Of a stretch of DNA of 64,000 nt, positions 1 to 8,837 are shown piece after piece; the stretch's first letter is position 1, and every line of letters begins with the position of its first letter. Under the pieces are notes generated by a model that did not search any database, was not told where the DNA came from, and saw only the letters and a list, made by a program, of their open reading frames with translations. The translations under genes and the position numbers were made by a program. The DNA is from Taibaiella lutea. Lineage in GTDB: Bacteria > Bacteroidota > Bacteroidia > Chitinophagales > Chitinophagaceae. The stretch spans positions 957,990 through 1,021,989 of the forward strand of contig NZ_VWSH01000001.1 in assembly GCF_008629695.1 (NCBI RefSeq), in the 5' to 3' direction.

Positions 1-325
1 TTACAATCTTCGCTATCGTTCCAAAAGAATAAATATCATCTGGCGTAGGATCTTCGTTATTCTGGTCTTTTTGTGCCAAAACGCCGATTAATCCGCCATG
101 TTTAGCAGCATCGGCAATGGCTTTTACCGACTTTTCTCTTGAAACAGTAATCGGAAGCACTACGTTAGGGAATAAAACCGTATTGCGTAAAGCAATAATC
201 GGAATATCTTTTGGCAGTTCTTTTTTTTCCTTTTCATCCATTTCCACTTCGCCCAAAGGCACTATGGGCATGAATTCCATTTCATTTTCCGTATTACTGT
301 TAAATATTATTTCTCTAAATTCCAT
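1..325 (-). CDS. lon: Lon protease, N-terminal fragment (runs off the window)
   Basis: Only the first 108 codons are present; the gene continues beyond base 1. The start is the ATG at 325-323, and an in-frame TAA lies three codons upstream of it. The visible part is the Lon substrate-binding (LAN) domain. After an acidic, Bacteroidota-style N-terminal extension comes IPIIALRNTVLFPNVVLPI, the usual opening strand of Lon, then the REKSVKAI helix. Lon is the ATP-dependent cytosolic protease for misfolded and regulatory proteins. The AAA+ and Ser-Lys protease parts lie outside, so completeness cannot be judged. Confidence 0.9.
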   Translation of the reverse strand, partial: MEFREIIFNSNTENEMEFMPIVPLGEVEMDEKEKKELPKDIPIIALRNTVLFPNVVLPITVSREKSVKAIADAAKHGGLIGVLAQKDQNNEDPTPDDIYSFGTIAKIV

Positions 326-514
326 GAGTATTTAAGACATTTTGTCAACCGGCAACAATTTCTTCGTCGATTTTTTACGAATTTATATTGTTCAATTTAC
401 ATGCCAATTAGTGGTTTCGGAAATTTTTGCAGACAAATACTTATATTTTGAGTAAAATTGACTTTATATTTACATCGTCAAAGCAAAAAGGTCATTTACC
501 AAATAAATACATAC

Positions 515-1225
515 ATGAAATCCAAAACTACACTTAAATTTTTAACATGTGCATTGCTCTCCACAGGAATGTGTATGAATGCAAATGCCCAGTCCGTTGA
601 AAACAGGCAAGTTAATAAAGCCTATTGGACATCCGGTATTGACGGATATGTACTGAGCACTGCCATTGACAGCAGAAATATAAAACCTGCGAACAGCGCC
701 TCTGTCAGCACACCCCGTTTTACAGCGTTTTTTCATATCGGAGCAAATGTAAATTATGACATAACCAAACATGTCGGCATATTTACCGGCCTTAGCATCA
801 AGAATATTGGTTTTATTGAAAAATATAACAATCCTGATTCCACAGCTAAAAGGAGAGTATATACTTTCGGTATTCCGCTGGGCTTCAAATTTGGGAATTT
901 AAAATATGGCAGTTTCTTAATTGCCGGCGGTGGTGTTGATTTTCCGTTCAATTATAAAGAGAAAGGTTTTATTGACCGTGGCAATAAAACAAAATTCAAT
1001 GAATGGTTCAGCTCAAGAACGCCTGCCGTAATGCCTTATTTCTTTATCGGAGCACATTTACGTCCGATTGTGGCGGTTAAATTACAGTACTATCCTGCAA
1101 ATTTCATGAATCCTAATTATAGCGAAACCGTTGGAAACACAACCGTTAAGCCTTATGCAAATTATGATGTACAATTACTTATGCTGACTTTAGGATTTGA
1201 TATTAATTACAGACCAAGATCGTAA
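515..1225 (+). CDS. Outer-membrane beta-barrel protein with signal peptide
   Basis: 236 aa from the ATG at 515. An upstream in-frame start at 458 would put 19 residues before the signal peptide and is less likely. The N-terminus (MKSKTTLKFLTCALLSTGMC, then NANAQ) is a Sec signal peptide cut after AQ. The rest alternates short amphipathic strands with Gly and aromatic residues (VGIFTGLSIKNIGF, FGIPLGFKFGN, FLIAGGGVDFPF) and ends in LLMLTLGFDINYR, as in small PorT/OmpW-like barrels of Bacteroidota. The exact family and ligand are not recognised. A strong hairpin terminator follows. Confidence 0.75.
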   Translation: MKSKTTLKFLTCALLSTGMCMNANAQSVENRQVNKAYWTSGIDGYVLSTAIDSRNIKPANSASVSTPRFTAFFHIGANVNYDITKHVGIFTGLSIKNIGFIEKYNNPDSTAKRRVYTFGIPLGFKFGNLKYGSFLIAGGGVDFPFNYKEKGFIDRGNKTKFNEWFSSRTPAVMPYFFIGAHLRPIVAVKLQYYPANFMNPNYSETVGNTTVKPYANYDVQLLMLTLGFDINYRPRS

Positions 1226-1266
1226 TAAAGCCTTTCGTTTGAATTTTTCAATATCGCAATAGTAAA

Positions 1267-1302
1267 AAAATAGCTTTTGAAATATTTTCAAAAGCTATTT
1301 TT
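1267..1302 (+). terminator. Rho-independent terminator after the beta-barrel gene
   Basis: A perfect 16-bp stem (AAAATAGCTTTTGAAA and its complement) with a 3-nt TAT loop is followed by a short T run, 42 bp after the stop at 1225. The stem has A's on one side and T's on the other. Confidence 0.75.
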
Positions 1303-1323
1303 GGTTTTACTCTCATTAGTTTT

Positions 1324-1500
1324 ATGCGAATTGTGTCAATTGTATTCTGCATTATTATAATTGCGTTAGCTGCTTTCTTTGTATTTACCGACCATTTAGA
1401 TGCGCTATTCGGTTCAGAAAGCTCGCGTAATCCACCATTGATACTGGTACTTATATTAGCTATTGCCGGTTTATGGGCAAATCTGAAAAAGCAATATTAA
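1324..1500 (+). CDS. Small two-helix membrane protein (58 aa)
   Basis: A short open frame, ATG 1324 to TAA 1500, with good codon content. It has two hydrophobic helices, roughly residues 2-22 (MRIVSIVFCIIIIALAAFFV) and 38-52 (LILVLILAIAGLW), joined by a polar loop (FTDHLDALFGSESSRNPP), and a basic tail (NLKKQY). It lies between a terminator and the convergent DUF2461 gene. No family is recognised. The function is unknown; an inner-membrane location is inferred from hydropathy only. Confidence 0.55.
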   Translation: MRIVSIVFCIIIIALAAFFVFTDHLDALFGSESSRNPPLILVLILAIAGLWANLKKQY

Positions 1501-1506
1501 TAAACA

Positions 1507-2163
1507 CTATTCTACAGCCCTGTTCAGAAAATCAATAAAAGGTTTCATGGTTTCAAAAGAGCTTAAAACCTTATCTACCGCCTGCTTCGAGACAAATTCT
1601 TTATCCGGTACGGAATGCCCGACTGTAAAACTTTTATGTTTCAGGTATTCTATAGCAGGGTTTTCGACATCATAACCTTGCGGGGCTTTTTTTAGTTGTT
1701 CACCGTCAATTTTAGGATAAAGTTTTTTAAAACTCTTACCCTGAATAATTGCTTTGAAAGCATCAAAATCATAATCTATTTCCTGACGTATGCCTTTAAG
1801 CATAGCAGCTTCAGGCATCCAGCAACCTCCGCCAATAAAGGATTGACCGGGTTCTACATGTAAATAATAACCTGCATGCGGCGATTTCTTTCCACCGATG
1901 CTAAAGTATGCGCCGAAGTGGGATTTGTAAGGTGATTTATCATTTGAAAAACGAACATCTCTGTTCAACCTGAAAATACATTGCTTTGCAGTCAATTCAC
2001 CCATCAAGGGTTCCATTTTTGACAATCCTCCAATAATCTGGGTTACAAACGACTCATAATCTGCTTTTGCTGCTTCATAAACCTTTCTGTTTGCATCCAT
2101 CCATTCCTTATTATTATTCAATTTCAGTTGTTCCAAAAACTGAAAAGTTTCTTTTTGCAGCAT
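1507..2163 (-). CDS. DUF2461 family protein
   Basis: 218 aa. The start is the ATG at 2163 (MLQKETFQFLEQLKLNNNKE); an upstream in-frame Met adds 18 residues that do not fit the family. The sequence carries the DUF2461/TIGR02453 signature: FLEQLKLNNNKEWMDANR near the N-terminus, then FRLNRDVRFSNDKSPYKSHF, AGYYLHVEPGQSFIGGG and a C-terminal region with KSFTVGHSVPD. The family is widespread and conserved, with no settled biochemical function. Convergent with the small membrane gene at 1324. Confidence 0.85.
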   Translation of the reverse strand: MLQKETFQFLEQLKLNNNKEWMDANRKVYEAAKADYESFVTQIIGGLSKMEPLMGELTAKQCIFRLNRDVRFSNDKSPYKSHFGAYFSIGGKKSPHAGYYLHVEPGQSFIGGGCWMPEAAMLKGIRQEIDYDFDAFKAIIQGKSFKKLYPKIDGEQLKKAPQGYDVENPAIEYLKHKSFTVGHSVPDKEFVSKQAVDKVLSSFETMKPFIDFLNRAVE

Positions 2164-2262
2164 AATTGATAATTTGATTTTAAAGTTTGCCAACCAAAAG
2201 TAATATTTTTGACACATCGATAATGGGCATCCCGAAAATTCATTTTAAAATAGCCATCTGAT

Positions 2263-2670
2263 ATGAAGAAAATATTTTACAATAGTTATTCGCCAACGGC
2301 TTTCAATATTGCCATGTTGGTTATGAGAATTGTTTTCGGGCTGATAATGATGCGTCATGGCTGGGAAAAATTATCGCATTTTGCAGACAAACAAGGAAAA
2401 TTCATGAATTTCATGGGAATGGGAACATCTGTGTCTTTGGGCCTTGCGACCTTTGCGGAGTTCTTTTGTTCTTTATTTATAATATTAGGTTTATTTACAA
2501 GATTGGCAACAATCCCATTATTGGTAACCGTTTTCGTAATTTTGAACCTTCATCATTGGGCGTTTTTTGGCGAACACGAACTGGTACCTTGTCTTGCTGC
2601 CGCCTACATAACTTTATTATTAGTAGGGCCGGGCAAATACAGTCTTGATGCGAAAATCAGTAAAAAGTAA
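2263..2670 (+). CDS. DoxX family membrane protein
   Basis: 135 aa with four hydrophobic helices. DoxX hallmarks are visible: LVMRIVFGLIMMRHGWEKL in the first helix, then FAEFFCSLFIILGLFTRLAT and LLVTVFVILNLHHW. DoxX proteins are small integral membrane proteins. Some are linked to quinone or thiosulfate redox chemistry or to oxidative-stress complexes, but most are unassigned. It is divergent from the DUF2461 gene, with about 100 bp between the starts. Confidence 0.85.
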   Translation: MKKIFYNSYSPTAFNIAMLVMRIVFGLIMMRHGWEKLSHFADKQGKFMNFMGMGTSVSLGLATFAEFFCSLFIILGLFTRLATIPLLVTVFVILNLHHWAFFGEHELVPCLAAAYITLLLVGPGKYSLDAKISKK

Positions 2671-2765
2671 AAGAGAAAGTTCCAAAATGAAAAATTCCAA
2701 ATTTCCAATAAATTGACTGGAAACTGAACAAGCCACGGCTTCATTTTAAATTTTAAAAAATCCGA

Positions 2766-3071
2766 ATGATTATTTATAACGTAACCATAAAAGTAGAAAC
2801 ATCTGTAGCTGACAAATGGGTGCAATGGATGAAAGAAGAGCATATTAATGACATGATGAATACTGGATTATTCAGCGATTACAGAATGTGCAAACTGATG
2901 GAACAGGACGAAGCAGAAGGCGTAACTTTTGTAGTGCAATATCATACCGACAGCATAGAAAACTATCAAAGCTACGTTAACGAACACGCACCAAAAATGC
3001 GTCAAAAGGGTCTTTCAAAATTTGCTGATAAGATGGTAGCATTCAGGACAGTCATGGAAGTTATTAATTAG
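2766..3071 (+). CDS. DUF4286 family protein
   Basis: 101 aa, starting MIIYNVTIKVETSVADKWVQ. The pattern (short beta strand, then VADKWVQWMKEEHINDMMNTGLF as a helix, then FVVQYHTDSIENYQSYVNEH) matches DUF4286, a small ferredoxin-like alpha/beta fold found almost only in Bacteroidota. The function is unknown. It is followed by a 106-bp spacer containing TTAGTCG/GATAG-type short repeats before the phosphatase gene. Confidence 0.75.
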   Translation: MIIYNVTIKVETSVADKWVQWMKEEHINDMMNTGLFSDYRMCKLMEQDEAEGVTFVVQYHTDSIENYQSYVNEHAPKMRQKGLSKFADKMVAFRTVMEVIN

Positions 3072-3177
3072 TCGTTAGCAGGCGGTGATTAGTCGATAGT
3101 ATTAGCACGATTGTTGAGAGATTGGTAAATTTTCCTCCAAAAACTAACGGCTATTCGACTAAAAAATTGAATAAAAA

Positions 3178-3876
3178 ATGAAAACGTACAAACACTTATT
3201 TTTTGATCTTGATCATACGCTTTGGGATTTTGAAACCAACTCCGGCATTACTTTGCAGCGGCTTTACAATCAATATGATTTAGCATCAAAAGGTATTTCC
3301 GATTTTGAAACGTTCAGGATTACTTATGAAAAGCATAATGAAAAATTCTGGGAGCGTTACAGAAAAGGTTTTATAAGAAGAGAAGAATTACGCTGGAAAA
3401 GAATGTGGCATACTTTATTGGATTTTAAAGTTGCCGATAATAAACTGGCACAGGAAATGAGCTCGGTTTATCTGGAGATGTTGCCGCAGCAAGGCCAATT
3501 AATGCCATACACAATAGAGCTTCTGGATTATTGCAAAGCCAAAAATTATCAATTACACCTTATAACTAATGGTTTTGAAACAACCCAATGGCAAAAAATG
3601 CGCACATCGGGTATTGACCATTATTTTCAGAAAGTAATAACTTCGGAAAACAGCAATAGCATGAAACCATTGAAAGGCATTTTTGATTTTGCTATTCAGG
3701 AATCAGGAGCATTGGTCGGGGAAAGTATTATGATTGGGGATGCTTTGGAAGCCGATGTTTTAGGTGCACAAAAATACGGAATGGATCAGGTTTATTTTAA
3801 TCCCTACAAAAAAGCACATGCTCATAAGCCGACTCATGAAATCAGCTGCCTGAGCGAGCTTAAACAATTATTTTAA
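3178..3876 (+). CDS. yjjG: YjjG-type HAD nucleotidase
   Basis: 232 aa HAD-superfamily phosphatase. Motif I is DLDHTLWDF (nucleophile Asp10, acid Asp12), motif II is LITNG, motif III lies in MKPLKGIFDFA, and motif IV is MIGDALEADVLGAQ. Motif I with WDF and the length match the YjjG subfamily, which dephosphorylates noncanonical pyrimidine nucleotides and so protects the nucleotide pool. It precedes gmhA by 33 bp on the same strand, so co-transcription is plausible. Confidence 0.85.
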   Translation: MKTYKHLFFDLDHTLWDFETNSGITLQRLYNQYDLASKGISDFETFRITYEKHNEKFWERYRKGFIRREELRWKRMWHTLLDFKVADNKLAQEMSSVYLEMLPQQGQLMPYTIELLDYCKAKNYQLHLITNGFETTQWQKMRTSGIDHYFQKVITSENSNSMKPLKGIFDFAIQESGALVGESIMIGDALEADVLGAQKYGMDQVYFNPYKKAHAHKPTHEISCLSELKQLF

Positions 3877-3909
3877 CAACAAAAGACAATTCAAAAACAT
3901 AAACTAACA

Positions 3910-4482
3910 ATGCAGGATAAAATCAAGTCTATTGTACAGGCGTCTGTAAGTGTGAAGGAACAAATACTGAATGATGCAGTGATGATAGCGAAAGTTGAAA
4001 CGATTACCAATGTTTTAATTGAAGCATTTAAGAATGGCAATAAGGTTTTATTCTGCGGGAACGGAGGAAGTGCAGCTGATGCACAACATCTTGCAGCGGA
4101 ATTTTCAGGACGTTTTTATAAAGACAGGAATCCATTGCCATCTGAAGCATTACATTGCAATACTTCTTACCTGACTGCGGTTGCCAATGATTATGGTTAT
4201 GAATTTATATATAGCCGCTTGCTTAAAGGCATGGCTGTAAAGGGAGATGTTATTGTAGGCCTGAGTACTTCCGGCAATTCAAAAAATATTTTAAATGCTT
4301 ATGAAGTTGCAAAAGAATCAGGTGTAATTATTGTAAGTCTTACAGGTAAAAGCGGCGGGCAAATGAAAGACGTTTCTGATTATCTTTTAAACGTACCAAG
4401 CAATGATACGCCACGCATACAGGAATCGCATATCATGCTGGGACATATCATTTGTGAATTGGTAGAGGCTGCATTGTTTTAA
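3910..4482 (+). CDS. gmhA: Phosphoheptose isomerase (SIS domain)
   Basis: 190 aa, the usual length for GmhA. The SIS fold is clear: FCGNGGSAADAQHLAAEF (phosphosugar loop), GLSTSGNSKNILNAYE (second Ser/Thr phosphate-binding stretch) and a C-terminal ESHIMLGHIICELVE helix that carries the isomerase His. GmhA converts sedoheptulose 7-phosphate to D-glycero-D-manno-heptose 7-phosphate for LPS core or S-layer glycans. DiaA-type SIS proteins are similar, but the motifs favour GmhA. A glycosyltransferase lies just downstream, beyond the nuclease gene. Confidence 0.85.
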   Translation: MQDKIKSIVQASVSVKEQILNDAVMIAKVETITNVLIEAFKNGNKVLFCGNGGSAADAQHLAAEFSGRFYKDRNPLPSEALHCNTSYLTAVANDYGYEFIYSRLLKGMAVKGDVIVGLSTSGNSKNILNAYEVAKESGVIIVSLTGKSGGQMKDVSDYLLNVPSNDTPRIQESHIMLGHIICELVEAALF

Positions 4483-4499
4483 AAATATTCAGACCTCCA

Positions 4500-5507
4500 A
4501 TGAATTCAGCAAACTCCGAATATTACAATCTTATTAATAATATAGGTTCTTCCTTGATTAAAGCAAGGGAGAATGCCATCAGGGCAATTAATATAGAATT
4601 AGTAAAAGCAAATTGGGAAATTGGCAGACAAATAGTTGAATATGAACAAAAAGGAAATGAAAAGGCAGAGTATGGAAGCGCATTGCTGACAAACCTCTCA
4701 AAAGATCTGAAGAATAAATATGGCAGAGGTTTTAGCAAAAGCAATATCTATCTCTTCCGGCAATTTTTTATCAAATATCCAATTTTCCAGACACTGTCTG
4801 GAAAATTAAGCTGGAGCCATTATGGAGAATTGATAACTATTTCAGATGATCTGGCGAGAAGCTTTTATGAGAAGCAGGCCCTTAAGGAAAACTGGAGTTA
4901 TAGGGAAATGAAACGTCAAATTGATTCAGCATTGTTTCAACGATTAGCTTTAAGTAAAGACAGAGAAGGAATAATTAAACTTGCCACAGATGGGCAGGAA
5001 ATATCCGAACCAAACGATGTCATAAAAGACCCTTACATTTTCGAATTCCTCAATATATCACACCAAGTTATTACTAAAGAGCGTGATTTAGAAAACAAAC
5101 TCATCAATAACCTGCAACATTTCTTATTAGAGTTAGGCAAGGGATTTTCATTCATTGCAAAACAATTCAAAATTACGATAGACAATGAGCACAATTTCAT
5201 TGACCTGGTTTTCTACCACCGCATTTTAAAGTGTTTTATTCTAATCGACCTTAAAATCAGGAAAGTAAAGCATAATGACATTGGTCAAATGAACTTTTAT
5301 CTGAATTATTTCAAAGAAGAAGAAAATGTTGAAGGAGATAATGAGCCAATTGGAATAATCATTGCTGCCGACAAACATGAATATCTTGTAAAATATGCCA
5401 CAGGCGGCCTTTCTAACAAAATTTTCGTTTCAAAATATCAGCTTTATTTACCGAATCAAAAACTATTAGAGGAGAAAGTAAAAGAGATAATGGAAGAAAG
5501 TAACTAA
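4500..5507 (+). CDS. YhcG-type PDDEXK nuclease (DUF1016)
   Basis: 335 aa. The N-terminal half is the DUF1016_N helical domain (LIKARENAIRAINIELVKAN, then WEIGRQIVEYEQKG and YGRGFSKSNIYLFRQFF). The C-terminal half is the PDDEXK-like domain, with FIDLVFYHRILKCFILIDLK, where the Asp and the D-L-K form the metal-binding core. YhcG-family proteins are predicted DNA nucleases often linked to restriction-modification or mobile regions. Here it sits 17 bp after gmhA and before a glycosyltransferase, an odd setting that suggests a single-gene insertion into a sugar operon (inference). Confidence 0.85.
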   Translation: MNSANSEYYNLINNIGSSLIKARENAIRAINIELVKANWEIGRQIVEYEQKGNEKAEYGSALLTNLSKDLKNKYGRGFSKSNIYLFRQFFIKYPIFQTLSGKLSWSHYGELITISDDLARSFYEKQALKENWSYREMKRQIDSALFQRLALSKDREGIIKLATDGQEISEPNDVIKDPYIFEFLNISHQVITKERDLENKLINNLQHFLLELGKGFSFIAKQFKITIDNEHNFIDLVFYHRILKCFILIDLKIRKVKHNDIGQMNFYLNYFKEEENVEGDNEPIGIIIAADKHEYLVKYATGGLSNKIFVSKYQLYLPNQKLLEEKVKEIMEESN

Positions 5508-5560
5508 TATAATCATCAAGGAAAGGAATTCCATTTTTGGTGAAATAAAACGTCATTCAT

Positions 5561-6691
5561 TTGAAAATCATAATCATAGGAACCGCTTATCCTTTTAAAG
5601 GAGGCCTTGCATCTTTCAATGAAAGATTGGCTTATGCTTTGCTGGAGCAAGGGCATGAAGTAAAAATCATTACATTCACTTTGCAGTACCCGGGCTTTCT
5701 GTTTCCGGGTAAATCACAATATTCTACAGAGGCGGCACCAAAGGATTTAAAGATTCAGCAATCATTAAGTTCGGTTAATCCGTTAACCTGGATAAAAACA
5801 GCACAAATTTTAAAAAGGGAAAAAGCCGATTTAATACTTATAAAATTCTGGCTTCCGTTTATGGGGCCTTCGTTTGGCAAAGTCTTAAGAGGGGCGAAAC
5901 AAAATAAACATACCAAAGTCATCAGTATTTTGGACAATGTAATTCCGCACGAAAAACGAGCGGGAGATGCAGCTTTCACCAAATACTTCCTGAAGCCTGT
6001 TGATGCGTTTATCAGCATGAGTCACCAGGTAATGGATGATTTAAGAACTTTCGAAAAAAACAAACCGGCCTTGTTTTCCCCGCATCCGGTTTACGATAAT
6101 TATGGTGATTTAATGGATAAGCAAGTAGCCAGGGAAAAGCTTCAAATTGCGAATGAAGGAAGGTATATTCTTTTCTTTGGTTATATCAGAAAATACAAGG
6201 GACTTGATATTTTACTGGAAGCTATGGCAGACCCGAGAATGAAACAGGAAAACATCAAATTGATTGTGGCCGGAGAGTATTATGGCGACAAAGATTATTA
6301 TGATGAAATAATTAACCGTTTGGGCATTCAGGACAGGCTTCATTTATTCACTGATTTTATTCCTAACGAAGAAGTCCGTAACTATTTTTCAGCAGCCGAT
6401 GTAGTGGTTCAACCATATAGAACAGCGACTCAAAGCGGCATTTCGCAGATTGCCTATCATTTTGAAAAACCTATGATTGTAACAAATGTTGGCGGGCTTC
6501 CTGAAATTGTCCCTGACAACAAAGTTGGCTTTGTAACGGATGTTGATAAGAATGCGATTGCGGATGCAATTATAAAATTCTATAAAGAAAACAAAGCTTC
6601 CGACTTTTCTGAAAATATTAAAGAAGAGAAAAAGCGTTATTCATGGCATTATTTTACAGATAACATCCTGAAGCTATTCAAGGATATTTAA
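5561..6691 (+). CDS. GT4-type glycosyltransferase
   Basis: 376 aa with a TTG start at 5561; the second codon onward reads KIIIIGTAYPFKGGLASFN, the expected first Rossmann strand with the GG loop, so a later start would lose it. The fold is GT-B: an N-terminal acceptor half, then YILFFGYIRKYKGLDILLEA and ADVVVQPYRTATQSGISQIA, which form the nucleotide-sugar site with its E-x7-E-like end. A GNT-I/GT4-type transferase is likely, acting on cell-surface polysaccharide. The acceptor and donor cannot be told from sequence. Confidence 0.8.
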   Translation: MKIIIIGTAYPFKGGLASFNERLAYALLEQGHEVKIITFTLQYPGFLFPGKSQYSTEAAPKDLKIQQSLSSVNPLTWIKTAQILKREKADLILIKFWLPFMGPSFGKVLRGAKQNKHTKVISILDNVIPHEKRAGDAAFTKYFLKPVDAFISMSHQVMDDLRTFEKNKPALFSPHPVYDNYGDLMDKQVAREKLQIANEGRYILFFGYIRKYKGLDILLEAMADPRMKQENIKLIVAGEYYGDKDYYDEIINRLGIQDRLHLFTDFIPNEEVRNYFSAADVVVQPYRTATQSGISQIAYHFEKPMIVTNVGGLPEIVPDNKVGFVTDVDKNAIADAIIKFYKENKASDFSENIKEEKKRYSWHYFTDNILKLFKDI

Positions 6692-6840
6692 ACCTTGCTT
6701 TCAGTGTTAATTATCGGTGAATAAAGCTCCTGATTTGCGCTTTCAATTAATAATATTAAATTTAGAACCGTTTAAATACCATTTACCGAAAATTTCCCCC
6801 GCTTTATCGAAAGCTTATAATCTATGAAATCAAGTACTTC

Positions 6841-6848
6841 TACTTTTG
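6841..6848 (+). promoter_or_regulatory. Candidate -7 element (TACTTTTG) of the LiaF-like gene
   Basis: Matches the Bacteroidota -7 consensus TAnnTTTG exactly and lies 20 bp before the ATG at 6869. No clear -33 TTTG is seen at the usual spacing, so this is half a promoter by eye. Confidence 0.4.
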
Positions 6849-6868
6849 TATTAACAAAATAAAATAAA

Positions 6869-7681
6869 ATGGAAAACGAGGAGAGAAGAGATTTCAGGCA
6901 GATGAAGCGGGAACAACACAGACGCTTCAGACGCATGAGACACCACACAAACGACAAAACAGGAGGCATAGTCCTTATTATTATAGGCGTGCTGTTTTTA
7001 TTGAACAGAATACCTCAAACAGCAGTACTATTTCCGACGTGGTTTTTTACATGGCCGGTATTGCTTATCGGCATTGCTTTGATAACGGCAATTAAAAGCC
7101 GGTTCCGAAATCCGGGTTGGGTAATTATGGGTGCAGTAGGCCTGTATTTTCTATTGGAAGAAAATGACCTGATAGGTCTTAACCTGAAACCTTTCATTAT
7201 TCCCGTAGGCCTTATTCTTCTTGGTATTTTTATAACTATAAAACGTAACAGGCAATGCAATAATCAAAAATTTAAAGGGAGATTCAAGCCCTGGCAACAT
7301 GAAGATATCAAGAAGGCTTTAGAAGAAACAACCGATTCATCAGAAGATATACTAAATGTGAGTTCTATTTTTGGCAGCATTGAAAGAAACGTATTTTCAA
7401 AGGACTTTAAAGGAGGCACCATATCGAGCGTATTTGGCGGCGCGCAAATAAATTTCACACAGGCTGATTTTGAAGGAACTGCCATTATTGACGTTTCAGT
7501 AATATTCGGCGGAGTGGATATTATCATCCCATCCAACTGGAACCTAAAAAATGAAATGTCTGTTGTTTTTGGTGGAATAGAAGACAGAAGGGCTGTAACA
7601 AACAACATAAGCGAATCAGGAAAGACCTTGATACTGAAAGGCGATATAGTATTTGGCGGTATAGAAATCAAAAGCTATTAG
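6869..7681 (+). CDS. LiaF-like / DUF5668 membrane stress protein
   Basis: 270 aa. A very basic, His/Arg-rich N-terminus (about 30 residues) is followed by four hydrophobic segments, the first being GGIVLIIIGVLFLLNRI, the DUF5668/LiaI-like helix. The C-terminal half is soluble and repeats FGG/FGS turns (SIFGSIER, SVFGGAQIN, VIFGGVDIII, VVFGGIED, IVFGGIEI), typical of the LiaF/YvqF-type parallel-beta C-terminal domain. In Firmicutes LiaF restrains the LiaRS system; here a LytS/LytTR pair follows directly, so a sensing role with that pair is inferred, not shown. Confidence 0.75.
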   Translation: MENEERRDFRQMKREQHRRFRRMRHHTNDKTGGIVLIIIGVLFLLNRIPQTAVLFPTWFFTWPVLLIGIALITAIKSRFRNPGWVIMGAVGLYFLLEENDLIGLNLKPFIIPVGLILLGIFITIKRNRQCNNQKFKGRFKPWQHEDIKKALEETTDSSEDILNVSSIFGSIERNVFSKDFKGGTISSVFGGAQINFTQADFEGTAIIDVSVIFGGVDIIIPSNWNLKNEMSVVFGGIEDRRAVTNNISESGKTLILKGDIVFGGIEIKSY

Positions 7682-7725
7682 TACTCCTGCACCATCACAA
7701 TTGAAATACACTAACCACTCATTTA

Positions 7726-8811
7726 TTGGCACATTATTTCAAACCATTGAACCTTAGGCTGAGCGCTGCTATCCTGCTATTGACTATTAGCACGGGGCAA
7801 TTCTACTGGCTATGTTCATTCAAAGAATTTCCTGTTGATATTGCACTGGCTGATGCATTAGGAACAAATATGCTTTTATATGGCATTTTTATGTTTCTGG
7901 AGTATGGATTCAGTTCTTATGTGCCGGTAATTGCCCGTTACGGAATCGTTGGTGCGCAAGGATTCGGATTAACTGCAGCATGGCTGTTTCTCTCTCAATG
8001 GACATTAAAGCATTCTTTTAACAACGAAGCTTATGCAAAATTCTGGAATGATACTTTTTATATAAGAGGCCTGATAGGATGGATTCTGATTTGTGATTAC
8101 AGTCTCATAAACCAGTTTGTAAAACATCTTATAAAACAAGATTCCTTTACCGAGCAGGAGCAACATAGTTTACAATTAAGGAAAGAAGCGGAACTGTTTA
8201 AATTACGGCAACAGTTACACCCGCACTTTTTGTTTAACAGTCTTAACTCCATCAATGCCCTGATAGGAAAGGAACCTAAGCAGGCGAGAGTAATGGTGCA
8301 ACAGCTTTCCGAATTTTTAAGACATACACTTAAAAAAGAAGACAATGACCTTATAACGATTCAGGAAGAACTGGATGACTTACGTATTTATTTGAGCATT
8401 GAACAGGTAAGATTCGGACATAGACTGACTATTGAAGAAAGTATTCATGCAGATTGCCTGGAGGCAAAAATACCACCCTTCCTGTTGCAACCTTTGGTTG
8501 AAAACGCTATTAAATATGGCTTATACGGAACTACAGGACAAGTGAACATTACCATAAACGGAACACTGGCCAATAATCAATTTACATTCGTCATAACCAA
8601 TCCTTATGATCCTGATGCAGTGAATACTAAAGGAACGGGCTTTGGCCTGGAATCTGTAAGAAGAAGGCTTTATTTGCTGTTTGCGAGGAACGATTTATTA
8701 ACAGTAATAAACGGCACAAAAGAACTGACGGCAGAAGATAAAACCATGAAGTTCTTTGAAGCTTCTATAAAAATACCTGTCGTTCCAAAAGATGCGGGAA
8801 GCCAGATATAA
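7726..8811 (+). CDS. LytS-type sensor histidine kinase
   Basis: 361 aa, TTG start at 7726. Four hydrophobic segments occupy about residues 10-140, followed by a coiled stretch and the His_kinase (PF06580) box QLHPHFLFNSLNSINAL with phosphoacceptor His167. The ATPase part has PFLLQPLVENAIKYGL (N box) and GTGFGLESVRRRL (G box). Kinases of this type are membrane sensors paired with LytTR regulators; the partner follows after 26 bp. The LiaF-like gene 44 bp upstream is probably in the same transcript. Confidence 0.88.
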   Translation: MAHYFKPLNLRLSAAILLLTISTGQFYWLCSFKEFPVDIALADALGTNMLLYGIFMFLEYGFSSYVPVIARYGIVGAQGFGLTAAWLFLSQWTLKHSFNNEAYAKFWNDTFYIRGLIGWILICDYSLINQFVKHLIKQDSFTEQEQHSLQLRKEAELFKLRQQLHPHFLFNSLNSINALIGKEPKQARVMVQQLSEFLRHTLKKEDNDLITIQEELDDLRIYLSIEQVRFGHRLTIEESIHADCLEAKIPPFLLQPLVENAIKYGLYGTTGQVNITINGTLANNQFTFVITNPYDPDAVNTKGTGFGLESVRRRLYLLFARNDLLTVINGTKELTAEDKTMKFFEASIKIPVVPKDAGSQI

Positions 8812-8837
8812 TAATTCAATTTTCAAATAAACCGAAG

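Noticed and set aside
3071-3177. A terminator or regulatory hairpin between DUF4286 and yjjG
   Set aside because: TTAGTCGATAG and CTATTCGACTAA pair only imperfectly and lie far apart (about 48 bp), so the support is weak.
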